Position numbers and translations under genes: made by a program. The notes under the pieces were generated by a model, which saw only the letters and a list, made by a program, of their open reading frames with translations, ran no database searches and was not told the origin of the DNA. A stretch of DNA of 64,000 nt, taken from positions 10,467,692-10,531,691 of the forward strand of contig OZ036008.1 of assembly GCA_964035015.1 (NCBI GenBank), written 5' to 3'. Source of the DNA: Corallium rubrum (Eukaryota > Cnidaria > Anthozoa > Scleralcyonacea > Coralliidae). Positions 34,500 to 46,022 of this stretch are shown here, in pieces; position 1 is the stretch's first letter, and each line of letters opens with the position of its first letter.

Positions 34500-34690
34500 A
34501 AAGTAAAATGTAGAGTGCTGCGTGTAGGCGGTGTTTGGATAGAGCCCAAGTGAAAACGTGGTAAATTACTGAGACTTTTAGCAAAGAAATATTGACGTTT
34601 CAAGCGGAGCTGTTCATCAAAGTAAAATGTGATGATGGGCCCCACTCGAAACGTCAGTGTTTTATTGTTAAAAATGTCGGCGGTTACAAC
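34500..34690. repeat. copy of the 'AAACGTCAG' foldback family
   Basis: GAGTGCTGCGTGTAGGCGGT, GAAAACGTGGTAAATTACTG and CATCAAAGTAAAATGTGATG, followed by CGAAACGTCAGTGTTTTATT. Same order as at 6205-6385 and 57300-58085. Confidence 0.6.
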
Positions 34691-35494
34691 CTTTTCAATT
34701 TGCTCTTGGGAGGTTTAGCTAGACTACAGACAAAACACTAGCTGCGGCTACACCCCGAGTTTGCCTTATTTTGTCTACTTTGTCTACAGCTGTAGAATAA
34801 ATATAGAGCAAAACTTTTTCCTGCAAAATGGGGGCAATGTATTGCTTCATTAGTGATTAAACGCTAATAGTTTGATTTGATTCCCTTACTTGCATGGTGG
34901 TCAAAATCTACAAAGGTTAAGGCCAATTTATATGGATGTTTTAACGAAGTCAGTTGAACCCGTTGCTCAGATAAAAAGACTTAGAATCTGATGTTTATAC
35001 TATTTTTTCTGGCCCATGGTTATGTTTTGGTGAATCTGGCTCATTAAGACTACATGACAAGACTTGTTTTTACAAAACGCAGATCACAAATTTTACAAAT
35101 CATTCCTATGACTTGTTAATTCAAAAAGAAGATTATATAAAGTATCTTAGATTTAAAAATAAGCAGTTTCGTTAAGTACAATCGTATATACTAAACAATT
35201 TTAATGTGAAGTGACTTTCAAGAGATGTTATGTTTGGCGGCTTTTAAGCTTCATTTTAAAATCATTTCGCATGCAGGAATGTTAAGAGCCTCAAGTGAAA
35301 ATGCTTTACATGTGTGATGATGCAGTCGCCAAGTGGTTTGCTGATGCCACACCACCTGTCACCTGTTATAACTGAACAAAGATACTCAACTAGTCTGTCA
35401 TTTCATGGCGGGAAATGAGACTGCATGATTCTATGTATAATTTGTAGTGGGCATATTTGTATACACTATATTCACACAATGTGTTATGTTTGGC

Positions 35495-35735
35495 AGCTTT
35501 GATGGAGGTGTTAGTGGCGCAGTGGTTAGGTTCGATACCTGCTCAGTTCAGTTATCTGATTAAAATTTCACCTTGGCCGTATTTGAGAAGAGTGCTTCCA
35601 GTTTGACTCTGGGTATACTCCAGTTTCCTCCTGTAGTAACGCTGGACCAATAAGGGATGGCCTTACTGGACCTCTGGGGAGAACAGTTAGTTGTAACTGA
35701 TTGATGGCCGAACTAGCTATCCAGTATAAATAAGA
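35495..35735 (+). mobile_element. tRNA-derived SINE
   Basis: GTGTTAGTGGCGCAGTGGTTA (A-box like) and GGTTCGATACCTG (B-box like) are followed by a body TTATCTGATTAAAATTTCAC, GAAGAGTGCTTCCAGTTTGA and a tail ATCCAGTATAAATAAGATTA. The tRNA-like head is internally deleted compared with the copy at 50427-50640. Confidence 0.75.
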
Positions 35736-36369
35736 TTACTTTTAGCACATGGACGCATTTATTACGGCGACATTTTAGATTGAGTACGGAGATAAACATT
35801 TTTGTATGATTGAAGCTAATAATACATGTTGTGCTATCAATGTGTTTACAGTTTAGATTAAATTTTGAAGCAAAGAACAGAACGACCGCAAAGTGACCAT
35901 CTTGAGTCGTAATTTGAGAGATAAACAAGCAGCTTGATGATGCACGTTGTCTTGTTTTTATCAAGAATTAAAATCACCTTGTTTTTCCAAATATCACCAT
36001 GTTTATTTTAGCATGGCCTATGGACATTGTACATGCAATGCTTTTCTTTAAAAATGGTTGTTTGTAAACTTTTCTACATAAAAAAAAACTTCAATAGATT
36101 TACCGAATGATTTAGAACATTCGTAGTCAAAAATAGGCGATTTCGTCCTTTCTGTCAACAGAACCGAAAAGGCATAAACGACGTTGTTGGCAGGCAAGGC
36201 AGTGCGCAGAAGAATGCGTATTGGTCAACTGTTTTTTGTCTCGGTACTCAATCTAATAGGTTGCGTGTATTTTTACATGTTGAATTTAGGTAGTAAAAAA
36301 TAACCTGAATAAACGGTGGAATTTGGAAACGATACGTTCCTTGTTCCTTCCTAAAGTTATATTTAGGCT

Positions 36370-36663
36370 TACTGTCGTGGCAATAGAAGCGTTCCTAAAA
36401 TAATTGTGCAGTTGTATTCCTCACGTTGAACAATTCATTTGATGAAAATATTGCTAAACTTCCTGTTTTGAATTCTGTTTTGAATTTGATTGGTGTTTGG
36501 CAAATAATCCTTTTTCTTATTGGTTATTCAAAAACCAGGAACCAATCAAATTCAAAACAGGAAGTTTAGCAATAATAAACAGGAAGTTCATCAAATGAAT
36601 TGATCAATTTGAACAAATGAATTGCACAATTATTTTAGGAACGCTTCTATTGCCACGACAGTA
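36370..36663. mobile_element. MITE with TA-flanked 40-bp terminal inverted repeats
   Basis: Termini TACTGTCGTGGCAATAGAAG and CTTCTATTGCCACGACAGTA are exact inverted repeats and extend through GTTCCTAAAATAATTGTGCA. The TA at each end suggests a Tc1/mariner-type TA target duplication. Inner arms GAATTTGATTGGT/ACCAATCAAATTC pair as well. A more diverged copy is at 48531-49147. Confidence 0.8.
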
Positions 36664-36774
36664 ATTGGTGTCTCCAAATGTGCGAGTCTTCTTTGAGTAA
36701 GGTTCCAACAACATGCAATGTTCTACAATAGAGGATTGTACTTGTTAAATCGTTTTTTATTCAAATTCTGTTCC

Positions 36775-37139
36775 AATTTCAATTAATTAGTTAATTGATT
36801 AATTAATTAATTAATTTAGTAAATTAATTAATTAATTGGTTAATTTATTAGTTAGTTAGTTAGTTAATTAATTGGTTAATTTAATAAGTTAATTGGTTAA
36901 TTTAATTAGTTGATTAATTGGTTAAGTTAATTAGTTGATTAATTTAATTGGTTAATTAATTGGTTAATTTAATTAGTTGATTAATTGGTTAATTTAATTA
37001 GTTGATTAATTTAATTGGTTAATTAATTGGTTAATTTAATTAGTTAATTAATTGGGTAATTAAATTAATTAATTAATTGATTAATTAGTTAATTAATCAA
37101 TTAAATTAACCAATTAGCTAATTAAATTTTACCAATTTA

Positions 37140-37175
<36 letters not shown>
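36775..37175. repeat. AT-only low-complexity tract: TTAATTAATTGG-type and (TA)n
   Basis: Imperfect tandem TTAATTAGTTGATTAATTGG units rich in the palindrome TTAATTAA, followed by about 15 TA units and a short GT run. Confidence 0.85.
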
Positions 37176-37182
<7 letters not shown>

Positions 37183-37309
37183 TTAGGGTGAAACCTCTGG
37201 TAGCGAAGACTTTAAGGTAACTATACTTCATGCTTTATATTTTGCTCTATCTATATGGTATTGAGCACTCTCTAACATTTCGTGAACCAAAACTCAATAA
37301 TTGCATTTA

Positions 37310-37621
37310 AAGGACATTGGCAACAAAAATTAAGTTTGTCTAATTTGAAAGAACTCATAAAATTGTAATAGAAGTTCTTTTACAATTTTTCCATAACTTT
37401 CTTCGTTTTCAAGATATTCAATTTGTTTAATATGTAAATGAGATGACCCTGGAGTAAAGATACAGTATTTTCACACATATAGTAAAATCAGTTATATCTC
37501 TAAATTTGTTCAACGAAATCACTTGAAACTGCACATAAAAACGCCTTGTGACACTGAACATTTCATAACTGATGTTGCTTTGTGTAAAAATACTGTACCC
37601 TGCTCCTGACGTCAGAGCCCA

Positions 37622-37658
<37 letters not shown>

Positions 37659-37928
37659 TTATATACCGAGAACGCGGGATATAAGTCATATATTGACCCG
37701 AGGGGCCGAAGGTCCCGAGGGCCAATATATGACTTATATCCCAAGTTCGTGGTATATAACCGACTTATATCACGATTGAGGAGGTTTTCGAACAAGGTTT
37801 CGTCAATTTCGAAGAGTTTCGATCAAGATTTTTCGAGTTTTGTCGACAAGTTTTATCCAATTATTTATGCACGGGATATAACCTGTATATACACCGCGGT
37901 ACATCAAAGAAAACCGACTCAATCGTGA

Positions 37929-37945
<17 letters not shown>
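37310..37945. repeat. truncated foldback joined to a second hairpin element via (TA)n
   Basis: 37310-37625 is the left part of the 27413-27885 family and stops at GCCCATCTCA, immediately followed by (TA)n. 37658-37762 is a near-perfect hairpin (GGTTATATACCGAGAACG mirrored by GTTCGTGGTATATAACC). TATCACGATTGAG at about 37768 pairs with CTCAATCGTGATA at about 37917. A second (TA)n closes the element, suggesting insertion into TA repeats. Confidence 0.65.
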
Positions 37946-37959
<14 letters not shown>

Positions 37960-38148
37960 TAGCGGTTTTTGTTAATTATGCTACGGTAACTAAATTACCC
38001 TTTGCTCATTTAACTATTCCTGCTTTTCATTCATTCATAGATAAAACCAACTGTTGATTTTTTAACTCTTAATATTGCTAAGAATCCTTATGTTTTGAAT
38101 ATACCTATAGATATTTTACAAGAGAGTGATAATCTTTATTATCCAATC

Positions 38149-39192
38149 ATGAACAACAGCACCGCAGGCAACTCTTCTCAAGTCATCCCAGACAACTCGT
38201 CTGAAGACACCTCTGACAGCTCTCCTGATTTCACCAACTACTACTTCCCACTTTGCTTCCTGGCTGTGCTAATAGTTGCTGTGAACAGTTTTATTTTGAT
38301 TCTAGTTTGGCGAAATGTCAAACTTCGTACAAATGGCAACGCGTTCTTGGTGAGCTTGGCAGTTGCTGATGGCACAACTGGTCTTATTGGAATACCAATG
38401 TTGGTGATAGGCGTTCTTGTCGACATGCCAATAGAGAAGTTATGTTATGTTGCTCTCTCCATTCACAGCTGGTTCTGGTTCATGTCAGTTTGCAGTATTT
38501 TCCATTTATTGGTCATCGCCTGTGAACAATATCTTGCAATCCTCAAGCCATTCAACCATGATAAGATTGTCACTAAAAGATCAGTCACAATAACATTGGC
38601 TATCATTTGGTTCGTTTCTATTGGTCACGCACTCATTCCTTGGACCTGGATTCTCCCCCTGGGTGATCTATTTTGTATGATAGACGACGAGAATGTTCAA
38701 AGACGTGACAAAATCTTCTCATTCGCCAGTACAACCATTTTCTTCTTTGTCCCTGTCAGTATTATCATGTACGTCTATCTACAAATCATGTTGGAAGCTA
38801 GACGTCATATAAGTCGTATTAAACGTGAATGTTACACATCCAAAGCCAAGTATCGTGAATTCTCGCCGTGTGGTCGGTTCCGAGGCTTCTACGTCATCGC
38901 ACTCATGTGGTTTGTGTTTGTAATGTGTTGGGCACCGTATTTCATTTCTGTGTTTTACGTCACTTTACACAACAAGATCTTGCCTTTCTCAACAGATTAT
39001 ATCATTTCAGTGCTCAGGTTTATGCCTTCTGTTCTTAACCCACTCATGTTTGCTTTTTGGAAAAGTGACTTCAGAGCCGCTTGCGTTGAGTTGTTGCCTT
39101 GTGTCAAAAAAAGCGACCAGTCGTTATCGTGTGGTAAACAGCAAGTCACTTTGCTCAATAGATTGTCCGATCCCAAACCACTAGGCTTGTAA
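38149..39192 (+). CDS. orphan class A (rhodopsin-like) GPCR, intronless
   Basis: One exon, 347 residues from the first ATG at 38149; the frame is open upstream to 38095 but has no earlier ATG. The short N-terminus has four N-glycosylation sequons (N2, N3, N8, N16). Seven hydrophobic segments lie near residues 33-54, 66-90, 100-124, 145-166, 190-213, 247-271 and 283-303. Diagnostic motifs: LVSLAVADG in TM2, W in TM4 (AIIWFVSIG), VPVSIIMYVYLQ in TM5, CWAPY in TM6 and SVLNPLMFAFW in TM7. The TM3 end reads ACEQYLAILKPF, so EQY replaces DRY, and NPLMF replaces NPxxY. His occupies the region where aminergic receptors keep Asp, so an amine ligand is unlikely. Cys residues in the tail (ELLPC, LSC) could be palmitoylated. 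A polyadenylation-like AAATAAA lies at 39215. Ligand unknown. Confidence 0.9.
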   Translation: MNNSTAGNSSQVIPDNSSEDTSDSSPDFTNYYFPLCFLAVLIVAVNSFILILVWRNVKLRTNGNAFLVSLAVADGTTGLIGIPMLVIGVLVDMPIEKLCYVALSIHSWFWFMSVCSIFHLLVIACEQYLAILKPFNHDKIVTKRSVTITLAIIWFVSIGHALIPWTWILPLGDLFCMIDDENVQRRDKIFSFASTTIFFFVPVSIIMYVYLQIMLEARRHISRIKRECYTSKAKYREFSPCGRFRGFYVIALMWFVFVMCWAPYFISVFYVTLHNKILPFSTDYIISVLRFMPSVLNPLMFAFWKSDFRAACVELLPCVKKSDQSLSCGKQQVTLLNRLSDPKPLGL

Positions 39193-40883
39193 AGAACGTT
39201 GTTAATAACCGTGTAAATAAATGAGTAGTCTTCAACTTTAGACGTAAGAAGTGCCACTGCAATCAGCTGATCTCGTGCAGTTTTCAACGCATCAGGCGTG
39301 GTTTAAAACCAGTTCTAGAACTTGCGGTCTAGCCATTTTGGTAAAAATTCGACATGACCAAAAACTGGCGGGAAAATTTCAAACGAATTTTTTGTAATGT
39401 TTGAAACGGTTTTTCAGTTAACTTTTATATCCAATAGTTTAGTTAGTAAGGCATATAAAAAGTAGGAGTATAGTGAATACTTATTTCGTTTTGGAGCTAA
39501 AGGGCGCTTGTTTTTCTCAGGCTAACCATTTAAAAATTAGATTCTGAGCTCGAAATTTCTGTGGCTTCATAGAAATTTAGACGTTTTTTGGCGCGGCGGA
39601 CTGCGGTTTGTAAATGACTTATTATCTTTGTAAAAAGATAGCCCATTTAAAAAAAATACAAAGTTGGTTTTTTTATACTGTTATAAGTATAAATCATTCT
39701 TTTTGACTTCCCTCAGTCTCGTATTTGAAAATTGAGCTATAAGTTGCCCTCTGCAGTCGATCGTACAATTTTCGATACAATTTTTCAACTGAATATTATG
39801 GCGTGTAATGCTTAGTTTAACTTCACTTGCCATCGTGTGGATATATGATTACCTAGGAAATGGTGTGTCGTGTTATTTCTCTGGTTTAAACTATGGCACT
39901 ATTACAATACACCTTTTGCCCGCAAAAAATGTATGAATACCTATACAAATAGCACTTGTTTTCATAAAATATGTCAGTAACGAAGCAGTTTCTTATACAT
40001 TGTTATCAGCTTAAAATACTGAGTATGCCGGAAAACAAGCTTTACTGTGTAACATATGAAGCTTAGTTGTAACAACTTTTGTACTATATATACAAAATAT
40101 AACCTGTAATCACCGTATGTATAGTATGTCTGATATATTTCGCTATTCCGCAATGGCTGTCCTATTTATCAAATTGTAAAATACTCATGGCTAGCTTGTG
40201 TTTATTGGTAAGGTTGTAGCGCATGTGTAAGAGAAATGATTTTGTAACTATATAGCCAGTCATTCAAAATATGGTCTGGAAACTCAGCTAAAGCTATCTT
40301 TTTGTTCGCCTTTATGCATTTTTCTGCTCGGTGTAATGAACGAATTATCCAATCCAGGTACCCACGCGCTGCCAAGATGGCTCCCTGTGCTCATTATTGG
40401 CACTTTGAAGTTTGCCTAGTTTCCAGACCATATCTCTATAATATGTAAATAATCTCAGTAGTTTTAGAAATATATTGACATTACCAAAAACAATGGTGGA
40501 AATAGTTTAGGGGGTTAAGTAGATTTTTCTATCCAAATAGAAAAATATTTAAAATAAAATGGCTACTTCTGCTCGTATCTTTGTGTGGGCATTGTTTCTT
40601 AGATCACGTGACCCTGGTGAGTCGTCACTTCCGGTAACTAGTGCCAGTTCTCTTTTTTTTTCTATTAAACTTTTCCCACTAACAAATCTAATTTTTACAA
40701 AGAACTACAGCTACATGTAAAACAGTTAGCTATTGTAAAATATTTACATCTATTGTCATTTGTTAAAAAAAATATTCTGGGAAAAGTATGCATTATAATT
40801 AGATTTTCGAATTAATGAAACACAATTCTATTTTAGTTGTTGATTCTAATTAATTAATTAATTAATTAACTAATTAGTTGAAT

Positions 40884-41180
40884 CATAGATAATGGAAGGG
40901 GAACTGGATAGGAAACTTCAAACGAGGTTAAAGAACCGGAAACGTTGTTTGCACAACTTGCTATGGTAATTACACACTTATAAGCAGCTAATGCACCTAT
41001 TGCTGAAATTAGACAAAAGTGTAATATCACTTAAGTTCAGCAGTGTCTGATTTTAGCCGTGTGGGACCACCCGTTAGGTGCATTGCCCGCTTATAAGCGT
41101 AAAATTACCATAACAAGTTGTGCAAACATCGTTTCCGGTTTCGTAAGTTTCCTATCCAGTTCCCCTTCCATTATCTATGG
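40884..41180. mobile_element. foldback element flanked by TTAATTAA
   Basis: The left arm CATAGATAATGGAAGGGGAA and CTGGATAGGAAACTTC is mirrored by GAAACTTAC-like and CCAGTTCCCCTTCCATTATC. GTTTGCACAACTTG also pairs with CAAGTTGTGCAAAC. Both sides are bordered by TTAATTAATTAATTA. Confidence 0.75.
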
Positions 41181-41502
41181 TTGAATTAATTAATTAATTA
41201 GAAAAGCGTTCAAAACTTAGTAACCTCTCAAATTTGATTTATGCTGACATCAGCTAAAAAGAGGCGGGAAAAACTCAAACTTCACAGAAAGATTTCCAAA
41301 AAGATAGTCTTGCTGTCTTGGTTACCCACTCGAAATTAGAAAAGTGAGAAAACTATGGGATTGCAGATTGCTAAGAAAGTAATTGAGTATAGATACCATG
41401 AAAGGTTAATTGATAGTTGAGGAAATGTATTTAAGTGCTTTTTGAGCAATTGAATGACTTAGTTAATAGTAGACATATCGAAATATCTTTTATTTAAATA
41501 GC

Positions 41503-41685
41503 TTCAAAAACGACCCATTTGGTAAGTTCATTGGCATAGTAAGTTTCAAAAATAACGTTGTCTAAGCCGAGAAAATCAAAGCTAAAGTTTATGTAAATCA
41601 GGAGGATTCTTACTGATTTATTTGGTACTGATTTCCTTTGTGTTTTCCTCATGAATTATTAATGAGTTTTTGAAATTAATTGAAG
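41503..41685. repeat. dispersed repeat shared with 56700-56895
   Basis: AAAACGACCCATTTGGTAAG, AATAACGTTGTCTAAGCCGA and TTCCTCATGAATTATTAATG occur in the same order in ERCC6L intron 13, with about 30 bp of extra sequence there. Confidence 0.75.
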
Positions 41686-41949
41686 AAACCCATTATTCAT
41701 TAATATAATGCACACTCTTCTTAGAATTATTTTTATTTACTGAAGAAATAAGTTAGAAAATGACTTTTAATTAAAAAACAATCCTTGGTATAAAAGTTCA
41801 GGAAATAGTCTTCTCGCAGCCTAGTTTATTGCTTTGCTCACCTTACAGACCGACTGTCAACTTTACCAGCTATATGTTTGAGGGGCTATACTGGAGGGAC
41901 TAATTCATCAATAGCAAATTTTAGGCTATTTGAGCCCCATCTTCAAATA

Positions 41950-42502
41950 CACACATAAAAACGCACATCTTGTTCACGGTTGTCAACAGGTGTGAACAAT
42001 GTGCTGCTCACCGTGAACAATGTTGTGCTGCCCACCGTGAACAAGTTGTCAGCAAGTTGTTCACTTTGAATAACTTGTTCATGGATAAATCAACAGTCAT
42101 GAACAAGTTCTTCCAACAGCACATTTTTTATAGCCAACAACGTTGTTTGCACATCATTTGATACAACATGTTGTAACAGCATGATGAAATAACAACGATG
42201 AACAACAATGTTACAACAATGGTGAACATGGTTGATGTATCAACACGTTCTTCGGTTGTTACAACATGCGTGAACAACAGTTGTTTCATCAGGCAGTAAC
42301 AACTTGTTGAAACAATGATGAACAATGTTGTTCATTTATCAATGTTGTTCATATATGTCAACAAGTTGTTACAGGGCTTACAGCACTTTGTTGCAAGTTG
42401 TTAGAGCATTGTTGCAAGTTGTTACAGCATTGTTGCAAGTTGTTACAGCATTGTTCAGGCAACAATGCTGACTTAACAACTTGCGAGATTTTTACGCGTG
42501 TA
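41950..42502. mobile_element. MITE built of AACAAGTTGTT-type subrepeats
   Basis: Termini ACACATAAAAACGCACATCTTG and CTTGCGAGATTTTTACGCGTGT are imperfect inverted repeats. The interior is a mosaic of GTTGTTACAGCATTGTTGCA and TGAACAATGTTGTTCA subrepeats. A second copy with the same termini is at 56210-56550. Confidence 0.7.
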
Positions 42503-42641
42503 TATGGGGAGGGTGGAGCTTAGCTTAATAGCCTTCTACACCACCCACTACCCCCCATTCTGCCACACCCTTGTGTTTAAGAATACATGTATACAATACT
42601 ACAACATCTGTTTCTTGTCAAGATTCCAACACTGCAATAAT

Positions 42642-45316
42642 TCAAGCGTACCCAGGGTTAACATGTGGGTAGGGAGTTTGTTGACCAGGGTTCTGCCCAT
42701 AAGCAATATTCCCTGCAGGATATTGTTCTTGCATGTTCCCTGCCATCCCTCCTCCATCTCCTCCAGGCTGTTTTAGTTGAATCTCAAAACAGATGCAATT
42801 AATGGAGTTACATTCAGGCATAGTGAAGTTACATGCACAGTTACAATCTCCACACTTGAAAAAAGAAATACAAAAAACAACACATTTTTACATGTAACTA
42901 AACAGGAGAGATCTTTGTTCTAGTGAGTTATCATTTTTGCCATTCACAAACAGCTACATATGTAGAAATAATTACATTTATTGTACATTACTTGCAGTAG
43001 CATTGAGGGGGGGGGGGGGGGGTAAGTGGGGTAATTACCCTGGGGCAAATAGGGGCCCGTAGTATTTTAGTCCAAGAAATTTATTATTGCTCAAGTAGAC
43101 AAGATAAATTCAAGTTGCGAGGAGTTATATATATTACTACTAATTTTCAAATGTTATTTATTTCTGATGCAAAGATTGGTTCTTAGAATACTCAATAATG
43201 ATGGCATTAAATAAAACATTGATTTCGGTGGTGGTGGTGGGGATGGGGGGGGGGGCTCACTCCAATGTTTGACCCAGGGCCTATCCTGGCTCTTGTCACC
43301 ACCCTGATTACTTATATACAAGAAAGACAACTTCCCATGCAAAAAGGCAACTGACTAATTATTTGCTAAATAAAATGCCATTACCTGACATTCTGGACCA
43401 TTACAGTCTGCACAATCTTCACAAAGACCTCCCCCAGGCATGCTGTTCATGCAGCAACAGAAGTTATCATCACACCACTGAAATATTTTAAAAATGGTAG
43501 ACAAATGTTTGTCAGAAAAAAATGTGTTTTATCAGATCTGAAACACTTGGCTATATCGATCAGCGTGTGTTTTTAATTGATAAAACACTGCTGCTCATGT
43601 TTTAACTATTACAGATTGTACATGCATGCATGCATGAATATTATTGAACAAGGTTAAAAGCATACCTCTTTTGATGGACAGCAAGAATCAAGACATGAGT
43701 TCTTTGAAGGGACATTAAAATCACATAATTCAGCCAAGTGTGTAATACACAGGCATGAACAACAACATGTTTTACAAAACATTTCATTCACCCATTCAGG
43801 ACAAATAGTCAGACCTCTTGCCTTGAAAATGAAATAGAAGTAAAAGATCACACACAAGGAAGAGTGTTTGACCTAACATTGAAGCACCGAGAAGTTTTTT
43901 AAACAGTTCCTACAATATGGTGATCGAATGATACACCCTTAGTGTATCACCATACCACCAAACATACAGTACAGTATAAAGGTGAAATGAAAAATGGCTT
44001 ACTGCCTTAGTTGGTGATGGAATTATTCAGAGCTTTGCATAATATGGAACTCTCTTGCAGACAAACTTGACCGTAACACAGACACTCTTTCTTTATTTAA
44101 TTCAGTTATGGTTATTAAGTATTATTTTATATTGTTGGTAACTTCTTAGAATTGTGAAGATCGACCCTCGCATGTTTAAAACAATTTGTCTCAAGTGCAA
44201 CTCTGTTTGGAGTCTCACTGACCCAATTTCTTGTTGTATGTAATTATGTAATACTTATAATATACTGTGATTTTATTGTTCATAGTTATCTATATCCTTT
44301 GTATGTTTAGGGCCAACAGTAATTGGCTAATGCTGTTGTGGTTCCCCTGCCATTGTTAAAACCTGCTGTTATTTATGTTTATTTTTATGTATGTTACATA
44401 TTGTGAAGTTAATAAAATAAAATAAATATAAATTGCATTGTCCCCAATAACTTTTCAAAGATTTTGAAACCTAAATTACCTGTAAACATTGTCGTATCAG
44501 CACAGCAATAACAAACACTACCATATATGCTCCAATAGCGATAAAAACAATGGCTGCTGTAGACAAGCTTGAATCCTCATCTACACTGGGAGGTTCTGTC
44601 TTTAGAAACACAATAATATAAAAAATATGATAATTTTATAACAAATTACTTAAAGTTTGGTTTAGGATTTTAGCTTGTCAGTTTGACAACACCAGAAGTC
44701 CACCTCAAATGAAAAACTTGTCCCCTGTTTTGTCAATGAGCACATATGAAATATACACCATCACCAATGTCATCCTGGTAGTTCTGGTACTGCTTTTGAT
44801 GGTCAAAGCTGCCAGTAAAACTAATTACCAGGATGGTGGTACATGATGGTGGTGCAATGGTGACAATTGAGATGCTGGCAGGGGGGAAATGCTGGTGGAA
44901 ATTTCCAGGATGGTGTAGCATGGTGATCAGCCAATAAATGGTGACACCAATGGTGTACACGTGCAGTAATGACTGATAATTGAGGTGCATGACTGCATGA
45001 GGTAACATACAAGCACATAAACTTGAAAGGTACCAATATAAGTTGAACTTCTTATTGATAATACTCATTCTGAAATTGTGCCCTCTGTCTATTTAATAAT
45101 GCTACGCACAAAGCATTCTGGTAGTCGTAGTCACATGATGCTACCAAACGTCATCGTGAAAATGGCTGATTGCATTGTCCTCAATAAGAGACTGTGCTTA
45201 TAGAAATAATAATATTTAAAAAAAAAGTGTCTGGCAAATTATAAATAACTGATGGTTTTAATAAATGTACAAAAAAAAACAATCAATTTTTTACTCACTG
45301 CAGCAGTTGGTGCCAT
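42642..45316 (-). CDS. small single-pass membrane protein with cysteine-rich domain
   Basis: Five exons on the minus strand, all joined in phase 0: 45316-45299, 44599-44480, 43821-43666, 43477-43385 and 42854-42642, giving 199 residues. The start MAPTAATEPPSVDEDSSL has no signal peptide. One membrane helix follows (AAIVFIAIGAYMVVFVIAVL, about residues 21-40) and then RQCLQ. The rest is cysteine-rich: CKTCCCSCLC, CLDSCC, CDDNFCCC, CEDCADC, CQCGDCNCAC, CNSINCICF. It ends in a Gly/Gln/Pro/Tyr tail (QTPYPHVNPGYA). The order and closing C...C.CF faintly recall the I-mfa domain (MDFI/MDFIC), which is acylated and binds transcription factors and PIEZO channels. That assignment is tentative; the fused N-terminal helix is not part of that family. 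Splice sites are clean. Confidence 0.75.
44020..44440 (+). mobile_element. LINE 3' end (intron of the Cys-rich gene)
   Basis: Plus-strand WNSLADKLDRNTDTLSLFNS and VMVIKYYF, then stops, then a long 3'UTR with GGCCAACAGTAATTGGCTAA and a tail of AATAAAATAAAATAAAT. The W-N-SL...SLFNS pattern fits a CR1/L2-like LINE C-terminus. It is antisense to the host gene. Confidence 0.6.
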
Positions 45317-46022
45317 TAGAAAAGCAAGAGATAGTCTTTATATTCAGAATTGAACTGTATTTCTGAAACCAGCCATATTAAATAGTTGTATAAATGTACC
45401 TCCGTTGATATTAAATATTCCCATTTCAACACAGCTAGATTTACTCCATTTTTTTACTTAAGTGATCAACCTCACTACCAACATCTTAAGAACCCAATCA
45501 GTCAACATAAAAAAGACTAACAGCCTTTCTTCCTTTTCTTTGTCGAACAAAAAACCTCAAAGCTGAATAAAAAGTTTTGAAATTACAACTGCAAACATAT
45601 GTAAACAAACAATGCGACATAAACTATCATATACCACTAACATGAAGTATTGAAAGGATACAGGTGCTGGACAAAATATTTTACTGGCTCATTTTGTTTT
45701 ACCATTTTCCAAACTGACATGTCATTTTATCAAAAAAATCTCATCTACAAATTCCAAATCTTAATCCTCACCTTAACTAAAAACTTCATTTTAAGCGCAA
45801 AAAAAACCTCACCCCAAGAAAACACTAAATTCGAACTCCAAAAGAAGAAAAAGGCAAAGGGGAAAATGACGTCATGTCAGTTTGATAGATGGAAAGAAGT
45901 ACTTGCTTATTTTTGACAAGGACCTGGGTTCCAGTCATTTGCTTCGCGCTTCTTTTTCGAATAATTTTCCATATCGTTTGTTCCATGGTTCATTCTGTCA
46001 AGATATTTTGAAGTTTTTCGCT
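45317..46022. promoter_or_regulatory. candidate bidirectional promoter, Cys-rich gene and ERCC6L
   Basis: The two start codons are head-to-head 706 bp apart with no repeat element in between. Promoter function is inferred only from that layout. Confidence 0.4.

Larger units (their letters stand above)
28451..38148. other. gene-poor 9.7-kb interval between NLE1 and the GPCR
   Basis: I see no coding exon with a recognisable product. It contains a G25 tract (28513-28537), a (TTTA)n array (28868-28952), a large foldback, a pentamer array, LINE remnants, two SINE/MITE copies and AT-rich low-complexity DNA, listed separately. 32700-34500 and 35736-36360 show no structure I can name. Confidence 0.5.
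39193..42641. other. intergenic region between GPCR and Cys-rich membrane protein gene
   Basis: No gene seen. 39250-40880 has no structure I can name. Three repeat elements follow at 40884-41180, 41503-41685 and 41950-42502. Confidence 0.5.

Noticed and set aside
38095..38148. N-terminal extension of the GPCR
   Set aside because: The first codon of this stretch is TTG. The first ATG is at 38149 with glycosylation sites right after it.
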